Assembly: GCA_027596075.1 (NCBI GenBank)
Contig: JADGJC010000684.1
Coordinates: forward strand, 1 to 10,144
Reading direction: 5' to 3'
From: Rhizophlyctis rosea
Lineage: Eukaryota; Chytridiomycota; Chytridiomycetes; Rhizophlyctidales; Rhizophlyctidaceae
Length of the DNA stretch: 10,144 nt
Part shown: piece by piece, positions 8,673-10,144 of the stretch
How the letters are laid out: the number at the start of each line of letters is the position of its first letter
Numbering within the stretch: position 1 is the first letter of the stretch
Notes under the pieces: generated by a model
What the model saw: only the letters and a program-made list of their open reading frames with translations
Database searches by the model: none
Told to the model about the DNA's origin: nothing
Made by a program: the position numbers and the translations under genes

Positions 8673-10113
8673 ATGGCAGCAGCAATACAAGACCTTCCAG
8701 ACGACGTTATCTTGACACTTCTGGAGGAAATAGCATCGTCCTCAGAATTCAAGAGTTTGAGCGTCGTATCTCAGTTGAGCAAGTGGTTTCGCAAGTGGGT
8801 GCCTCCTTTGCAAGGAAATTTCAGACACCAGTTCTCACGCTACCCTTCTCAGACTTTCAAACGACAACAAATTATGGCACTCTGCATATTGTCACCGCTG
8901 GCCAAAACTTGCTCGGTTCTGCAAATATCACGTTGATAATTGCCCGACAGCCGCGTGGAAGAAACGTTTTGTCGCTGCTCACGTCGCGTATAATTCGTGG
9001 AAAGCGTACGGGAGGGAGCTCAAAGATATTGCTTCCCGACTTGAAGAGGCTGGCGAGACAGCGGAAAGCGTAGACCATGGTCTCGTTGCAGATATGATCG
9101 CAAATAGCGAGTATCTTCAAGATGCAGCATGGGAATTCGCATGCTCCAGGAAGGATTTCGAATATATGCTCTTTTCGGTTCCTGATTTGACGTCAGTATT
9201 CTCGGAAGAGCAGAAAGCAGCTGCAGAAGAGAAGGGCTGGGACATTTCATTCTCGTAGGTGTCTCAGTCACTTACTAAGTTTCTATTAAAGCTTACGCGG
9301 TTCTCGTATAGGGACTTGGTCCCCGATCACAGCTTTGAACTTTCTGATGAGCCAATCAATGTGGTCGGTATTCGCAGTCTTGTCACGGCGCCAACTCCAC
9401 TGAATTCCCAACAACTTACACTGGAGGAAGATACAACAATCGAGGCCATCGCGTTTTTAAACATCGAGAACGGACTGTTCGTGCCGGGAACCAGCTGGAG
9501 ACCTACTTTTGATCATCAAGTCCACTTGAGATATGTGGATTTGCGAGGGGATGTCTTCGTCGTTATACGGGCCCCAGATTTGGAATGGGAACGCGTTCAT
9601 TTCGTAAAAATGAGGGGTGATATAGATCGACAACCATTTGCTACCATGCAACCCCCCGCTGGTTTTCAGGGCGAGCGCATTGTACCGTATGGGAGGGAAC
9701 AGGCCTCCAGCGGCGAGAGCGAGGGGAGTCGGACTTTGTCCCGATACTTTCTTATCCTGGGCTGGGATGTCAGTCAGCGCAATGGCATGGGTTTTGTATT
9801 TGATACTGTGAGCTGCGCCATCCTGCGAACGTTCAATTTTGGAGATAGTGTTTATTGCATTGGCGAGGTAAGGGCAAGATCACGCCAGCAATGTCGAAAA
9901 AGGCATTGAAGACTGCGACCTCCGGGGGGCTTTTCACTGATGTGTATAACATGATAGGGAGACCCATATTTCCCAAACGTCATTATTACTGGCCATGGAC
10001 GCCAACAAGAGCTTTCACTATGGAGCTCCCAAAGTGGAAGTTTGTTGGCCAGATTGAAGGCTCATCGGTATATTCCTTGGGGCTTTGCTTTCATGGATGA
10101 GGCCGGTTCGTGA
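8673..10113 (+). CDS. F-box protein with WD40-like C-terminal segments
   Basis: This is probably a substrate-binding subunit of an SCF ubiquitin ligase; the target is unknown. My model has exons 8673-8765, 8815-9254, 9312-9867 and 9958-10113, about 414 residues. The N-terminus has the F-box start LPDDVILTLLEEI (8-20), and LSNDNKLWHSAYCHRWPKL after the first intron resembles the end of an F-box. A helical region follows (WKKRF, NSWKAYGREL, ending DISFS). The C-terminal half is beta-rich, with WD-like strands YFLILGWD (323-330), GFVFDT, VIITGHG and ELSLW...SGSLLARLKAH (about 371-396). Intron 9255-9311 is well supported, since it restores the frame after TAG at 9256-9258. The first (49 bases) and last (90 bases) introns are less certain. 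The 3' end may also run past the window, because the propeller looks short. Identity beyond F-box plus WD-like is not recognised. Confidence 0.6.
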
Positions 10114-10144
10114 TACCTTTCCACATATAATTGAATCCTCTTTA

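Overview
The window looks like nuclear DNA from a filamentous fungus, most likely a basidiomycete. Genes are broken by many short GT-AG introns (about 50-70 bases in the largest gene, up to 92 in the others), intergenic gaps are a few hundred bases, and each of the three proteins reads well only after splicing. No bacterial operon, mobile element, CRISPR array, rRNA or credible tRNA was seen.

Layout. (1) Bases 1-7008, plus strand: a 5'-truncated gene for the meiotic crossover helicase Mer3/HFM1. I reconstruct 35 exons and 34 introns, all in phase, giving about 1,675 visible residues. It carries a full Ski2-like helicase core, winged helix, Sec63 region with helix-hairpin-helix and Ig-like domain, a Cys/His zinc finger completed across an intron, and a long disordered tail. 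(2) 7009-7337: a convergent gap of 329 bases. (3) 7338-8117, minus strand: a complete four-exon gene for Arp2/3 complex subunit 3 (ARPC3, 178 residues). (4) 8118-8672: a divergent promoter region. (5) 8673 to about 10113, plus strand: a fungal F-box protein with WD40-like segments. Its first and last introns, and its 3' end, are uncertain.

The three genes do not form a pathway. Mer3 acts in meiotic recombination, ARPC3 in branched-actin nucleation, and the F-box protein probably in ubiquitin-ligase substrate choice. I see no convincing undescribed system. The points most worth a second look are two pairs of short repeated motifs in the Mer3 tail (SDDEG..DL and L..L..LHER), a zinc finger whose completion depends on splicing out an intron with an in-frame stop, six stop-free introns of length divisible by three in Mer3, a 23-base microexon, and possible coding sequence inside the last proposed intron of the F-box gene.

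All gene identities rest on motif recognition by eye. No database search or transcript data was available.
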